In this document: one piece after another, positions 52,410 through 61,428 of the stretch
Numbering within the stretch: the stretch's first letter is position 1
Layout of the letters: every line of letters starts with the position of its first letter
Assembly: GCF_004766045.1 (NCBI RefSeq)
Contig: NZ_SPQQ01000005.1
Span: 248,001-312,000 of the forward strand
Reading direction: 5' to 3'
Source of the DNA: Desulfosporosinus fructosivorans
GTDB taxonomy: Bacteria > Bacillota > Desulfitobacteriia > Desulfitobacteriales > Desulfitobacteriaceae
DNA length: 64,000 bases
Made by a program: the position numbers and the translations under genes
The notes under the pieces: model-generated
The model's database searches: none
What the model saw: only the letters and a program-made list of their open reading frames with translations
Told to the model about the DNA's origin: nothing

Positions 52410-53375
52410 TTAAACTTGATGACAAGCTGCAAAATGACCCGCAAACACCTCCTTTAGAGGAGGTTCAACTTGAGCGCATAAGTCTGTCGCCTGAAGACAC
52501 CTAGTATGAAAACGGCACCCTGTCGGAGGATTCGCAGGACTTGGCACATCCCCTTTAAGCAGGATTCGTTCTATCGAATTATCCGGATCAGTATGAGGAA
52601 TAGCAGATATCAAGGCCTTGGCATAAGGGTGCAGAGTGTTGCGATAGATATCTTCATGATTACCGGTCTCCACAAGTTTACCTAAGTACATTACACCGAC
52701 ACGGTCGCAAATATGATGTACCACGCTTAAGTTATGGGAGATAAATAAATACGTCAAATCATATTCTTTTTGCAGATCTTCCAACAAATTAATCACCTGG
52801 GCCTGAATCGAAACATCCAACGCAGACACTGGCTCATCGCAGATAATCAGCTTCGGATTCAAGGCCAAAGCACGAGCAATCCCGACCCGTTGCTTTTGTC
52901 CTCCAGACATTTCATGGGGATAACGACTAAGATGATAGGCAGAAAGACCCACCTTGTCCAGTAAATCGTTTATTTTCGCCTTGCGTTCAAGCTTTGTTCC
53001 AACCTTATGTATGTGAAAAGGTTCATTTAAAATATCCGCAATAGTCTTCCTAGGGTTTAAAGAAGCACTGGGATCTTGAAAAATCAGTTGCATTTTTTTA
53101 CGCATTTCTTTCATGCTCTTATTTTTAAGGGCAAAAATATCTTCTCCCTCAAAAATCACCCTACCAGCATTGGGCTTATAAAGCCCCAGCATAGTGCGCC
53201 CAAGTGTGCTTTTTCCACACCCTGATTCACCGACCAAACCAAAGGTTTCTCCCTTAAAGAGTTCAAACGACACGTCATCAACGGCTTTAATATACTTTTT
53301 CGTGAACGAATAGCTTCCTTCCGTCTGAAAATACATCTTGAGGTTTTGAACCTGAACAAGCACATTATCATCCAT
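52410..53375 (-). CDS. Oligopeptide ABC transporter ATP-binding protein (DppF/OppF-like)
   Basis: About 321 residues from ATG 53375 (AGGAG eight bases before). Walker A GESGCGKS, signature MSGGQKQRVGIARAL, Walker B LIICDEPVSALD, and the C-terminal oligopeptide-specific extension with cysteines (GCRFHTRC). Pairs with the DppD-like ATPase. Confidence 0.95.
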   Translation of the reverse strand: MDDNVLVQVQNLKMYFQTEGSYSFTKKYIKAVDDVSFELFKGETFGLVGESGCGKSTLGRTMLGLYKPNAGRVIFEGEDIFALKNKSMKEMRKKMQLIFQDPSASLNPRKTIADILNEPFHIHKVGTKLERKAKINDLLDKVGLSAYHLSRYPHEMSGGQKQRVGIARALALNPKLIICDEPVSALDVSIQAQVINLLEDLQKEYDLTYLFISHNLSVVHHICDRVGVMYLGKLVETGNHEDIYRNTLHPYAKALISAIPHTDPDNSIERILLKGDVPSPANPPTGCRFHTRCLQATDLCAQVEPPLKEVFAGHFAACHQV

Positions 53376-53386
53376 GTTACACACTC

Positions 53387-54394
53387 CTATTGCCCCTGCT
53401 TACTTAAATCCTTCGCCTGCCGCCAGCATCTAACTGCACGTTCATCTGGCAGATGGATCAGATCTGGGATCTTCTCGGAGCAAATAGCCGTTGAGTATTG
53501 ACACCGAGGTTGAAAGCTACAACCAGGAGGCATGTCGAAAGGGCTGGGAACTGTACCCTCAATCGTATGCAAACGTTGCTTTTCTCTGGTTATCGTTGGA
53601 ATAGACTTTAGGAGCCCTTCCGTATAAGGGTGCAACGGTTCTCGGAGCAAATCTTTTAGTGGGCTAGACTCCACCACCTGCCCCGCATACATTACTACCA
53701 CACGATCGCACATCTCGGAGATAATCCCCAAATCGTGGGTAATCATAATGATGGCGGAATCTATTTCCTTACGCAAATCCTTCATTAATTCTAAAATCTG
53801 CGCCTGAATTGTGACATCCAACGCCGTTGTAGGTTCATCGGCTAAGAGCAGTTTTGGACGACAAGCCAATGCCATAGCAATCATAATCCTCTGTCTCATT
53901 CCGCCAGATAATTGATGAGGGTACTCCTTAAATCTTTGCTCCGGAAGGGGAATTCCAACCATCTTCAAGAGTTCTAGCGCGCGTGCTTTGGCTGCTTTTT
54001 TGGTGTAGCCTTTATGCAGTAACAGAGGTTCCATGATCTGCTTCCCACAAGTGTGGATCGGATTTAAGGAGGTCATGGGTTCCTGAAAGATCATCGATAT
54101 TTCATTGCCTCGGACTTTTTGAACTTCTTTGACAGGCAATTTTAATAAATCTAGGCCATTAAAGAAAATTTCTCCGGTAACCTCCCCAGGGGGATTAGGA
54201 ATTAAGTTCATAATCGAGAGCGCCGTAACACTTTTACCACTGCCACTTTCCCCTACAATACCGAGCGTCTCGCCAGAACGTATCGAGATACTTACATCTC
54301 TAACCGCTCTGAACACTCCTTCAGTAGTCCTGAACTCAACATTTAGGTTTTCTATTCTCAGTAAATCATCATAGCCTAATGGATCGTCACTCAT
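53387..54394 (-). CDS. Oligopeptide ABC transporter ATP-binding protein (DppD/OppD-like)
   Basis: 335 residues. Walker A GESGSGKS, signature LSGGMRQRIMIAMAL, Walker B LLLADEPTTALD and the C-terminal GCSFQPRCQYSTAIC extension typical of DppD. Ends 11 bp before the DppF-like start. Weak ribosome site; start ATG 54394 chosen by family length. Confidence 0.95.
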   Translation of the reverse strand: MSDDPLGYDDLLRIENLNVEFRTTEGVFRAVRDVSISIRSGETLGIVGESGSGKSVTALSIMNLIPNPPGEVTGEIFFNGLDLLKLPVKEVQKVRGNEISMIFQEPMTSLNPIHTCGKQIMEPLLLHKGYTKKAAKARALELLKMVGIPLPEQRFKEYPHQLSGGMRQRIMIAMALACRPKLLLADEPTTALDVTIQAQILELMKDLRKEIDSAIIMITHDLGIISEMCDRVVVMYAGQVVESSPLKDLLREPLHPYTEGLLKSIPTITREKQRLHTIEGTVPSPFDMPPGCSFQPRCQYSTAICSEKIPDLIHLPDERAVRCWRQAKDLSKQGQ

Positions 54395-54570
54395 GGCTTT
54401 AGCTCACAATCATCAAGATTTGTTCTTCTGAAACAAAGGCACATTTAAAGAAAACTTGGCTAGTGCCAAGCCTTCAGGGGCCGGCGATCGCCTTAGTTGC
54501 ACTTATGCTTCCAGAAAGTATGTAACTGTAAAGTTATACTTTTTGACTAGTACAAGAAAATAACTAGTCC

Positions 54571-55665
54571 TCACACCTCAATTAATTCTCGAGGGAAATT
54601 GTTAAAACGTACCGGTCCTTTTTCGGAAAGTCCGACAATGTCTTCAATGCGAACCCCAAATTGCTGCGGTAAATAGATCCCTGGTTCAATACTAAAGGTC
54701 ATTCCTACTTTCAGGATTTCTGTATTACCCGAGACCAAAAAGGGATCTTCATGGACATCAAGACCTATACCATGACCTGTACGATGAACAAAATACTGAC
54801 CGTACCCTGCTCGGGAAATGGCATTGCGGGCGGCCTCATCTACTTTTTCACAAGCGATCCCTCCTTGGACAGCCTGAAAACCAGCTTCGTTGGCCTCTTT
54901 TACAGCATTGTAAACCTTTTTGACTTCTTCAGACGCTTTACCTATGGAAAATGTTCGGGTCATATCCGAACAATATCCTTGAAAGAGTCCTCCGAAATCT
55001 AACACGACTAAATCGCCAAGAATTAACTTTCTTTCTCCCGTATTGTGATGTGGGGAGGAGGTGTTGGGTCCTGAGGCTATAATTGGTTTGAATGAAACCT
55101 CATCTGCTCCATATTCCTTCAGCTTATTTTCGACAAAGAAGGCTATTTCCTTTTCGGAAATACCGGGTTTGAGCACCGTGGGTACTTCTCCCATCACCTT
55201 GTCCGTCAACCCACCGGCCTTTTCTAGAATGCTCATCTCGTTTTGGTCTTTAATCATTCGCACTTGCCTCATCAATGCTGAGGCACCCATGAATTCGTAA
55301 CCAGCAAAAGCTTTTCTGATACTCAAAAAGTGTCCTGCCCACATTCTTTCATCGATCGCTACTATTCCTGAAGGTTTATTGATTAACGGGAGTAACAAGT
55401 CCACAGGATCTAATCCATCAGCCCATGTCAATAAATGAAAGCTTTTTTTCTCAAGATTGGTCGCCATTTCCCGATACATCTCTGGCAAAATCATAACAGG
55501 AGTGCCTTCTGCTGGCACTAAAAAGAGTTGCACCCTCTCATCTGCAGTAGTCTTTAATCCTGTGAGATAAAATAAATGGGATGAAGGAGCCAATACCATG
55601 TATTCCGTTCCTTGACGTTTCATGATTGCTTGGATTTTCTTGATTCTCGCTATAAAATCAACCAT
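54571..55665 (-). CDS. Xaa-Pro dipeptidase/aminopeptidase (M24 family)
   Basis: 364 residues. N-terminal creatinase-like domain (~1-130) and C-terminal pita-bread metallopeptidase with all dinuclear metal ligands: VLDFGG and CSDMTRTF (Asp pair), HRTGHGIGLDVHE (His), SIEPGIY (Glu) and VRIEDIV (Glu). Removes N-terminal residues before proline; placed in the peptide transporter operon it probably digests imported proline peptides. Cytoplasmic. Confidence 0.93.
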   Translation of the reverse strand: MVDFIARIKKIQAIMKRQGTEYMVLAPSSHLFYLTGLKTTADERVQLFLVPAEGTPVMILPEMYREMATNLEKKSFHLLTWADGLDPVDLLLPLINKPSGIVAIDERMWAGHFLSIRKAFAGYEFMGASALMRQVRMIKDQNEMSILEKAGGLTDKVMGEVPTVLKPGISEKEIAFFVENKLKEYGADEVSFKPIIASGPNTSSPHHNTGERKLILGDLVVLDFGGLFQGYCSDMTRTFSIGKASEEVKKVYNAVKEANEAGFQAVQGGIACEKVDEAARNAISRAGYGQYFVHRTGHGIGLDVHEDPFLVSGNTEILKVGMTFSIEPGIYLPQQFGVRIEDIVGLSEKGPVRFNNFPRELIEV

Positions 55666-55696
55666 AACTCTTGTATACCCTCCTTATAATTCTCCG

Positions 55697-56089
55697 CTAT
55701 TTGACCAAAACCCAAATTAATTCACAGTTTTCAGTTCCATCATTAAAAGCCCAGTGTTCTTCACCGGCAGGAATTAAGGATGCTTGCCCTTCGGATATAC
55801 GGCATTCTTTTCCTCCACTCACAGTTAAGAGTGATCCGCTTATTACGAATGAGTATTCATGCTCAGCATGAACTCCCGCGCCCTCCGCCGGCACTCTTGC
55901 TCCAGGGGGAAACACCACAGTCCCCATGGTCACCCTCGCATCCTCCACTGCATCAACGCCAAAAAGAGTTTTCATGATCACATCACAACGATTGGCTGCT
56001 ATAACATCTTTGTTAATTACAAGTTTCAAAAGTGCCATTCTCCTTTTATCTTCTTCTTTTTTGAAGGCTTGTTTATAGCCGTTAAACAT
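55697..56089 (-). CDS. Single cupin-domain protein
   Basis: 130 residues or less: ATG 56089 has no clear ribosome site, and ATG 56038 lies one base behind AAAAGGAGA, so the start is uncertain. A cupin barrel with metal motif 1 (GAGVHAEHEYSFVISG) and motif 2 (LIPAGEEHWAFND). Ligand or reaction unknown; it may sense or modify a product handled by the operon. Confidence 0.75.
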   Translation of the reverse strand: MFNGYKQAFKKEEDKRRMALLKLVINKDVIAANRCDVIMKTLFGVDAVEDARVTMGTVVFPPGARVPAEGAGVHAEHEYSFVISGSLLTVSGGKECRISEGQASLIPAGEEHWAFNDGTENCELIWVLVK

Positions 56090-56094
56090 AACGA

Positions 56095-56643
56095 TTACTC
56101 ATGAAATATTATTGGGGTAAGTACAGCAATCATGTGTACTGACTCCTCTGTTGGGTTACGCCAGGTATGATCTAACATTGAGGGGAAATGAATCGTATCA
56201 CCCTCGTTCATTTCATATTCTTTCTCCCCGACTGTCATTAGAACACTTCCTTTTAATATGTAATAGAATTCCTCGCCTGGATGGTTAAATACTACATCTT
56301 TTTCTTGACGCGGGGCTAAGATTATATGAAGCGGTTCCAACACTTTTCCTGAAAAGTCCCCTCCTAATCGTGCAAATACAGAATTTGATCGCTCAATCTG
56401 AAAAGACTTGCGACCTTCAACCGGTGTAAAGAAACTGTTACTTACTGTACTTTCAAAAAAAGATGACATTGAAACATTGAATACGTCCGCTATCTTTTGA
56501 AGAGATGTAATTGCCAGAGAGCTGTTTCCCCGTTCTACCTGAGAAAGAAAACTGATTGATAATCCACTTTTTTCACTTAACTCTTTAAGAGTCATGTTCA
56601 TGTTGACGCGCAAACTCCTAATTCGTTCGTATATATTTTCCAT
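56095..56643 (-). CDS. XRE-cupin transcriptional regulator
   Basis: About 182 residues from ATG 56643 (GAGGTAGTT upstream). Residues ~5-60 are an XRE helix-turn-helix (MTLKELSEKSGLSISFLSQV), residues ~105-180 a cupin sensor (HPGEEFYYILKGSVLMTVG). First gene of the peptide transporter operon and its likely regulator; such proteins often control small-molecule uptake and catabolism. Confidence 0.9.
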   Translation of the reverse strand: MENIYERIRSLRVNMNMTLKELSEKSGLSISFLSQVERGNSSLAITSLQKIADVFNVSMSSFFESTVSNSFFTPVEGRKSFQIERSNSVFARLGGDFSGKVLEPLHIILAPRQEKDVVFNHPGEEFYYILKGSVLMTVGEKEYEMNEGDTIHFPSMLDHTWRNPTEESVHMIAVLTPIIFHE

Positions 56644-57117
56644 AACTACCTCAATTTCCTTTATCAATTACACTTATATGAAATATATTATAGTAATACA
56701 ATAATGTCTATACTTTTTGTAATATAATACAATATTACGATATTAGCTATCATTATTTATATAATATAGAAAGCAATCTATATCAACTATGATTAAGTTT
56801 GCCTTTGCCTTTGCCTTTGCATTTCATTCCGATATCAGAGCGGAAATAGCAATTATTTCTTTGGCTGAAGAGATTTAAGATTCTATTACTGACGACAAAC
56901 AAAGCCAAGCTAGTCTCAAAAACCAGCTTGGCTTAACATTTAATGGACGAGTTCAAAAAGTCCTTTTCCATCTCTTGTACTTTTTGATACAGCCATTCAT
57001 TCGTCGGTGTTGGCACATGGTATTGCCTACCCAATGAGATCGTTCATCTCGATATCCAGGCCTATTTGAATGGACTCGTATTGAGCGCACTCGATGTTCA
57101 TCCTTAGTTGAACAAGT
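56644..57117. other. Intergenic region with terminator and possible gene relic
   Basis: Contains a cctttg tandem run at about 56800-56820 and a stem (aagccaagct 56902-56911 with 56925-56934) placed as terminator for the minus-strand carboxypeptidase gene. Between 56945 and 57110 the minus strand shows broken coding (MNIECAQYESIQIG, then after a frame change HVPTPTNEWLYQKVQEMEKD). The second part faintly resembles the C-terminus of ketopantoate reductases; not firm. Confidence 0.4.
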
Positions 57118-58083
57118 TCACTTTCCTAATTTATTAAACACGGCGTAAGCGTCATCAATATTGTATTGCTCTGATTCGTGATTCCCTTTGGCGCCTGCCG
57201 TTACAAGTATATATTCCTTGCCATCTTTCTGCGCTAAGCTTGCAAGGCATAGCCCGGCTTCTTCCGTGTATCCGGTTTTACCGCCTAAAATTTTCCCACC
57301 TTTAATCACTGGATTATTAATATTTTTAAACATTGTGTTTTGAAAGGTAATCCCCTCAGGATGTTTGTTTGTCGGTGCCGTGGAGTAGCGTGAAGCAGTA
57401 AAAATATTCCGAAACGTGTTGTTTTGTAAGGCATAGCTCAAAAGTATCGATAAATCCTTTACGGTCGTGTAGTGATTATCGTCTTGAAGTCCGGTAGAAT
57501 TGGTAAAATGTGTATTGCTCATTCCGAGTGCCACTGCTTTTTGATTCATTTTCTCGACGAATTTTTGCTCTGATCCACCAATATTGTCTGCCAGACCAAT
57601 GCAGCACTCCGCTCCGCTTGGCAACATTATGCCGTAAAGCAAATCGATTGCTCGGACTTTTTCATTCGGTTTGAATCCTGCTAGTGAAGCATCAGCTTTG
57701 TACAATTCCTGAAACATGGAATTAGGTAGATCTATATTTTTCTGTAAGTCCGGTAACTTCTCGATTGCAACGATTGCAGTCATGATTTTAGTTAAAGACG
57801 CGGGGTAAATCTTTTGAGTGCTGTTTTTCTGCATTAAAATGCTGTGATTATCCATCCGAACCAAAATCGCGTTCGAACTATACAGATTGTCTATGGGTAT
57901 GGAAACTGCGGAATTAGATACTACCGCCGTTAACGAAGGAACCGACTCGACTTTATCGCCGCCGATATTTTTAAAGAATGATTGGCCGTTAAGAACAATG
58001 TCAGATTTGTACCCGATAACAATAACGACAATCATTAACAGCAGGATCCAAGACTTCGATTTTCTCTTTTTTGTATTACGCAT
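57118..58083 (-). CDS. Serine D-alanyl-D-alanine carboxypeptidase (DacF/VanY-D-like PBP)
   Basis: 321 residues with an N-terminal membrane anchor (~10-27) instead of the C-terminal anchor of ordinary low-mass PBPs. Active-site motifs: Ser96 in SLTK, an SGAEC block where the SxN motif lies (Ala in place of the usual Asn), and KTG in GGKTGYTEEAG. Trims the terminal D-Ala of peptidoglycan stem peptides. Behind VanR/VanS-like genes, resembling the set-up of PBP-type VanY proteins, but no vanH/A/X genes follow. Its ribosome site is locked in a 16-bp hairpin. Confidence 0.85.
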   Translation of the reverse strand: MRNTKKRKSKSWILLLMIVVIVIGYKSDIVLNGQSFFKNIGGDKVESVPSLTAVVSNSAVSIPIDNLYSSNAILVRMDNHSILMQKNSTQKIYPASLTKIMTAIVAIEKLPDLQKNIDLPNSMFQELYKADASLAGFKPNEKVRAIDLLYGIMLPSGAECCIGLADNIGGSEQKFVEKMNQKAVALGMSNTHFTNSTGLQDDNHYTTVKDLSILLSYALQNNTFRNIFTASRYSTAPTNKHPEGITFQNTMFKNINNPVIKGGKILGGKTGYTEEAGLCLASLAQKDGKEYILVTAGAKGNHESEQYNIDDAYAVFNKLGK

Positions 58084-58092
58084 TATATAAAA

Positions 58093-58135
58093 CTCCTTAT
58101 TCAGTGCTGTTTCTATTTAAGCACTGAATAAGGAG
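58093..58135 (-). promoter_or_regulatory. 16-bp hairpin sequestering the carboxypeptidase ribosome site
   Basis: Arms 58120-58135 and 58093-58108 pair perfectly around an 11-base loop. The second arm contains AAGGAG, the only Shine-Dalgarno site for the ATG at 58083. In a transcript read through from the kinase gene this site would be closed; a transcript starting inside the loop or second arm would be open. Confidence 0.7.
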
Positions 58136-58152
58136 CTATGTTGTACTTTTCT

Positions 58153-58180
58153 CTTATGGACTTCTTAAGATTTTCTTATG
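58153..58180 (-). promoter_or_regulatory. Triple direct repeat box before the carboxypeptidase gene
   Basis: cttatg at 58153, cttaag at 58164 and cttatg at 58175: three hexamers exactly 11 bp apart, overlapping the end of the kinase gene. The same arrangement occurs in front of the response-regulator gene (60077-60104), so this is very likely the binding box of that OmpR-type regulator. Confidence 0.7.
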
Positions 58181-59300
58181 ACGGAAGCTTTACCGTAAAT
58201 ATGGTGTGTTCTGGGTTGCTTTCCGCTGTAATCGTTCCGCCATGTGCCGTAGAAATTTCTTTGGCGATTGCCAAACCCAAACCAGCTCCGCCAGTGTTTG
58301 TGGAGCGTGCGGAATCCAGTCGGTAAAATATTTCGAAAATAGTGTCCAGCTTTTGGGCAGGAATCGGATCACCCTGATTGGTGAAAGTAATAACCACGTC
58401 CCCCCCCTGTTGGGCCGCTGAAATATCAATCACGCTGTTTTCATAACTGTAGGCAATTGCATTCTTCAAAATATTGTTAAAGACGCGGGCAAGCTTATCC
58501 GCGTCCCCCACCAAGATGAGATCTTCGGGAACATTAATCGCGGCTTGTTTTCCCTCCGGCGTGAGCATGGGGTAAAATTCATCAGCCATCTGCTGAAGCA
58601 TAAAGGCGAGTTTTATTTTGCTTTTATGCAAAACAATAGACTGTAGATTAAATCTTGTAATTTCAAAAAATTCATTGATCAAGTCTTCCAGCCTATAAGC
58701 TTTCTTTAAAGCTATGCCAACGTATTTCGCTTTTTGCTCTGCTGGCATATCCGGGGCTTCATCTAACAGGCTCAGGTATCCGATTACTGAAGCTAGTGGG
58801 GTTTTGAGGTCATGCGCCAAATAAGTAATCAGATCATTTTTTCGTTGCATTTCCGTTTGCACAAGCTGCTGATGTTTTTGTGAGATTGCTTTTATTTTGA
58901 TAAGCTGTGTTTCAATTTCGGAATATTTTTTTGGCAGAGTTAACTCATCATTATTTGAGTTCATGAAGGAATTCATTGAGTCTGTAATAAAGACGATGTC
59001 TTTTTTACTTATATAACGCGCATAAAAATGTGCTGAGAGACTCAGACATAATATGAAAATCATTAGAAAAGCAGAAATTCCATTAATAAAAAATTGTTTG
59101 ATTTCAAACCAGCTTCTAAATATGACTCCTATTTTTTCATTACTTGAACCTCGGGCGTCAACAATAAATCTACTGAAAAACCAATCACTAAATGCCCCAT
59201 TAAAGACATGGTCCGCTAGCCACACCGCACTTAAACAAAATAAAATAATTCCTATGATGATAAGAGATGCTTTCAAAATTCTCGTTTCATTATTTTTCAA
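58176..59300 (-). CDS. VanS-like sensor histidine kinase
   Basis: 374 residues. Two membrane helices (~10-30 and ~72-92) flank a ~40-residue external loop. Dimerisation/phosphoacceptor motif LAHDLKTPLASVIGYLSLL (His about 165), then the ATPase with the N-box NNILKNAIAYSYENS, and the G-boxes GGAGLGLAIAKEI. Strongly resembles VanS. It overlaps the regulator gene by 11 bases. Confidence 0.92.
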   Translation of the reverse strand: MKNNETRILKASLIIIGIILFCLSAVWLADHVFNGAFSDWFFSRFIVDARGSSNEKIGVIFRSWFEIKQFFINGISAFLMIFILCLSLSAHFYARYISKKDIVFITDSMNSFMNSNNDELTLPKKYSEIETQLIKIKAISQKHQQLVQTEMQRKNDLITYLAHDLKTPLASVIGYLSLLDEAPDMPAEQKAKYVGIALKKAYRLEDLINEFFEITRFNLQSIVLHKSKIKLAFMLQQMADEFYPMLTPEGKQAAINVPEDLILVGDADKLARVFNNILKNAIAYSYENSVIDISAAQQGGDVVITFTNQGDPIPAQKLDTIFEIFYRLDSARSTNTGGAGLGLAIAKEISTAHGGTITAESNPEHTIFTVKLPS

Positions 59301-59988
59301 TTTTGTAGCCGACCCCCCACACCGTTTTAATGTATTTTGGATGCTCTGCGGAATCGTGCATCTTTTCCCTCAAATGGCGGATGTGTACCATCACTGTATT
59401 ATTGCTGTTTTTGAAATATTTATCGCCCCATACCTCGTGGAATAGATGTTCTGAACTCACTACGCGCCCCTGATTCACACCCAGCACCCACAGAATAGAA
59501 AACTCTGTGGGTGTAAGCGCAAGCGGCTTTTCGTTTAAGGTACATTCATGAGAATCCTTATCTAAAACCACCCCTGAGAATTCAATTAACTTTTCCTCAC
59601 GCAATGGTTCGCCAGAATTATATTTAATAAACCTACGCAACTGTGCCTTGACACGGGCAACAAGCTCCAAAGGCTGAAATGGTTTTGTCATGTAATCATC
59701 CGCACCAAGTGTCAGTCCGGTAATTTTATCGACTTCTTCTTCTTTTGCTGTGAGCATGATAACCGGGAAATTGTGATTTTCCCTAATTTTTTGGCAGAGA
59801 GCAAAACCATCAATATCTGGTAGCATGACATCAAGTATTGCAAGCTCCAGCTTTTCCGACTTAACGCACTTCAACGCATCTTGGCCGTTATAAAATTTAA
59901 ACACTGTAAATCCTTCATTTTTTAAATAAACTTCAATTAAATCCGCTATGGTCTGTTCATCGTCTACAACTAAAATATTGATTCCCAT
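59290..59988 (-). CDS. VanR-like OmpR-family response regulator
   Basis: 232 residues. Receiver domain (~1-120) with acidic pocket VVDDEQ, phospho-Asp in LAILDVMLPDIDG and Lys in GADDYMTKPFQPLELVARVK; the last stretch is close to VanR. C-terminal winged helix (~135-230; NTVMVHIRHLREKM). First gene of the operon; three repeats with 11-bp period lie ~90-115 bp upstream, suggesting autoregulation. Confidence 0.94.
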   Translation of the reverse strand: MGINILVVDDEQTIADLIEVYLKNEGFTVFKFYNGQDALKCVKSEKLELAILDVMLPDIDGFALCQKIRENHNFPVIMLTAKEEEVDKITGLTLGADDYMTKPFQPLELVARVKAQLRRFIKYNSGEPLREEKLIEFSGVVLDKDSHECTLNEKPLALTPTEFSILWVLGVNQGRVVSSEHLFHEVWGDKYFKNSNNTVMVHIRHLREKMHDSAEHPKYIKTVWGVGYKIEK

Positions 59989-60076
59989 AAGTCCATCTTC
60001 ATCTTCTTCCTACATGTAAATGGAAATCCCCATTATCAGGGTACTGTAAAAGAATAATTTGTATCATACTAAATTT

Positions 60077-60104
60077 CTTAATATAACCTTAAGATTTTAT
60101 TAAG
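60077..60104 (-). promoter_or_regulatory. Triple direct repeat box before the response-regulator gene
   Basis: cttaat at 60077, cttaag at 60088 and attaag at 60099, each 11 bp apart, matching the box before the carboxypeptidase gene. One helical turn spacing is the rule for OmpR-type regulators. Confidence 0.7.
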
Positions 60105-60132
60105 ATGCTTTCTGAATGTATTCGTTGAAATA

Positions 60133-60360
60133 TTATTTGTAATTTACTTCATAGCTCATTACAGAATAATCCTTCAAATTAACCATCATTGATACATTTT
60201 TTCCATCTTCTAAATTGCCTATAACGCTTATTGTACCATAATTAATAGACTTGCTGACTTTTATAGTCATATCTAGAATATCTTTCTCCATTTTACTTAG
60301 ATAGCTAGAGATTGCTTCTTTAACTTTGCTATCATCAATTGTTTCTTTATAACTCCACAT
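60133..60360 (-). CDS. Small hypothetical protein
   Basis: About 75 residues (ATG 60360) or 82 (TTG 60381); neither start has a well-spaced ribosome site. Soluble, with helical start (VKEAISSYLSKMEKDILDM) and beta-rich end (ISVIGNLEDGKNVSMMVNLK). Family not recognised. Confidence 0.5.
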   Translation of the reverse strand: MWSYKETIDDSKVKEAISSYLSKMEKDILDMTIKVSKSINYGTISVIGNLEDGKNVSMMVNLKDYSVMSYEVNYK

Positions 60361-60406
60361 CTTTCTAATATTTTCTCCCAAGACCGTTTTTAATCCAGGA
60401 ATGAAT

Positions 60407-60435
60407 TAATAGACCGTTCAAAGAACGGTCTATTA
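60407..60435 (-). terminator. Perfect 13-bp hairpin with 3-base loop
   Basis: taatagaccgttc and its complement around aaa, about 57 bp beyond the DUF2500 stop. Stem is strong, T-run absent. Confidence 0.6.
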
Positions 60436-60491
60436 GATAATTATAACGACTGATATATCACATAATTCTACGCCCAGTTACTTAGGCTTAT

Positions 60492-60893
60492 TTATTGCGC
60501 ATTACTCCTAAGAAAGCTTAAGTACCTAGTACCTTGAAAGTTTAGTTTTCCGATGTCATCCTCCGCAAGTTGTCCGTATTCACTACCATTGACCATGAAT
60601 TCCATGCGATCTCCGCTTTCAACCTCAAAAGTTACAAAATATGTAGTGCTGGAATGGACATGATGCATTCCTGTTTCTCCAGCACCATTGTGAATACTGC
60701 TTGTTGAATGCGGTCTTTTTGCGGTAACCTTGGCAATGACACTTAATATTGGTTGTGAGTTATTATATTTCCATTGTCCAATACTTTTTACGATACCAAA
60801 AATAATTATACCAAACACTAAGAAGAAAACTACAAAGAAAATAATTGGTGCTACTGAAAACAAAAAATTAGGTGGACCATTATCCATAAACAT
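60492..60893 (-). CDS. DUF2500 family membrane protein
   Basis: 133 residues. One membrane helix at about 14-36 (IIFFVVFFLVFGIIIFGIV), then an extramembrane beta-rich domain (LSVIAKVTAKRPHSTSS, YFVTFEVESGDRMEFMV, GKLNFQGTRYLSF) typical of DUF2500. Function unknown. Monocistronic. Confidence 0.85.
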   Translation of the reverse strand: MFMDNGPPNFLFSVAPIIFFVVFFLVFGIIIFGIVKSIGQWKYNNSQPILSVIAKVTAKRPHSTSSIHNGAGETGMHHVHSSTTYFVTFEVESGDRMEFMVNGSEYGQLAEDDIGKLNFQGTRYLSFLRSNAQ

Positions 60894-61008
60894 GCTAACA
60901 CCCCCTAAAACCTGAATAGTCCCTCTATGGTTAAAGTCGACCCAACTACTTATAAACTTACATTCTACATCTTTCTAAATAAATCCTCCCATATATGGTC
61001 CGATTAGT

Positions 61009-61055
61009 AAAAAGCAATTAACCCCTTGCTGTAGGCAAAGGGGTTAATTGCTTTT
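61009..61055 (-). terminator. Terminator of the TfoX-like gene
   Basis: Stem aaaagcaattaacccctt / aaggggttaattgctttt, overlapping the stop codon of the TfoX-like gene, with flanking A/T runs. Confidence 0.85.
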
Positions 61056-61428
61056 ACCAAGGCATTTGCTCACCTTTTGTCAGTTTTTGCTTTTTGGGTT
61101 TTATGTTCTTATTTCTAGATGCAGATAAGGATTTCATAGCCCAATCCGCTAACAGTTCTCTGTTTTCCAAAATATCAACAGGAACCTCATAATATGGCAT
61201 TACCAGGGGTTTGTCATCAAATGGTTGGAATGGTTCCATTCCTGCCCTTACATAATCTGACTTATTAGAGTCATCAACTCTAAAATATAGGACATCATCC
61301 CCAAGTAATCCGAAAATCAAACTGTCATAGTAAATACCAGCACCGCCAAACATCTTCTTGACAGTAACAACACCCAACATACCAAGTTGGTCTACTACAT
61401 AGTCTTTGAAACCTTCGTCAACTGCCAT
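61054..61428 (-). CDS. TfoX/Sxy N-terminal domain protein
   Basis: About 124 residues from ATG 61428, six bases after GGAGGAAGAGA. The TfoX_N domain is clear: VKKMFGGAGIYYDSLIFGLL, then DVLYFRVDDSNKSDY and MPYYEVPVDIL. No TfoX_C domain; a basic tail follows (KNIKPKKQKLTKGE). In Gram-negatives the family acts in competence control; in Firmicutes the role is unknown. Confidence 0.87.
   Translation of the reverse strand: MAVDEGFKDYVVDQLGMLGVVTVKKMFGGAGIYYDSLIFGLLGDDVLYFRVDDSNKSDYVRAGMEPFQPFDDKPLVMPYYEVPVDILENRELLADWAMKSLSASRNKNIKPKKQKLTKGEQMPW

Noticed and set aside
56945..57110. Ketopantoate reductase relic upstream of the peptide operon
   Set aside because: Only a short PTPTN-type segment resembles that family, with a frame change before it; kept only as a remark.
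57118..59988. Vancomycin resistance operon
   Set aside because: Regulator and kinase are VanRS-like and a carboxypeptidase follows, but no vanH, ligase or vanX gene is present.
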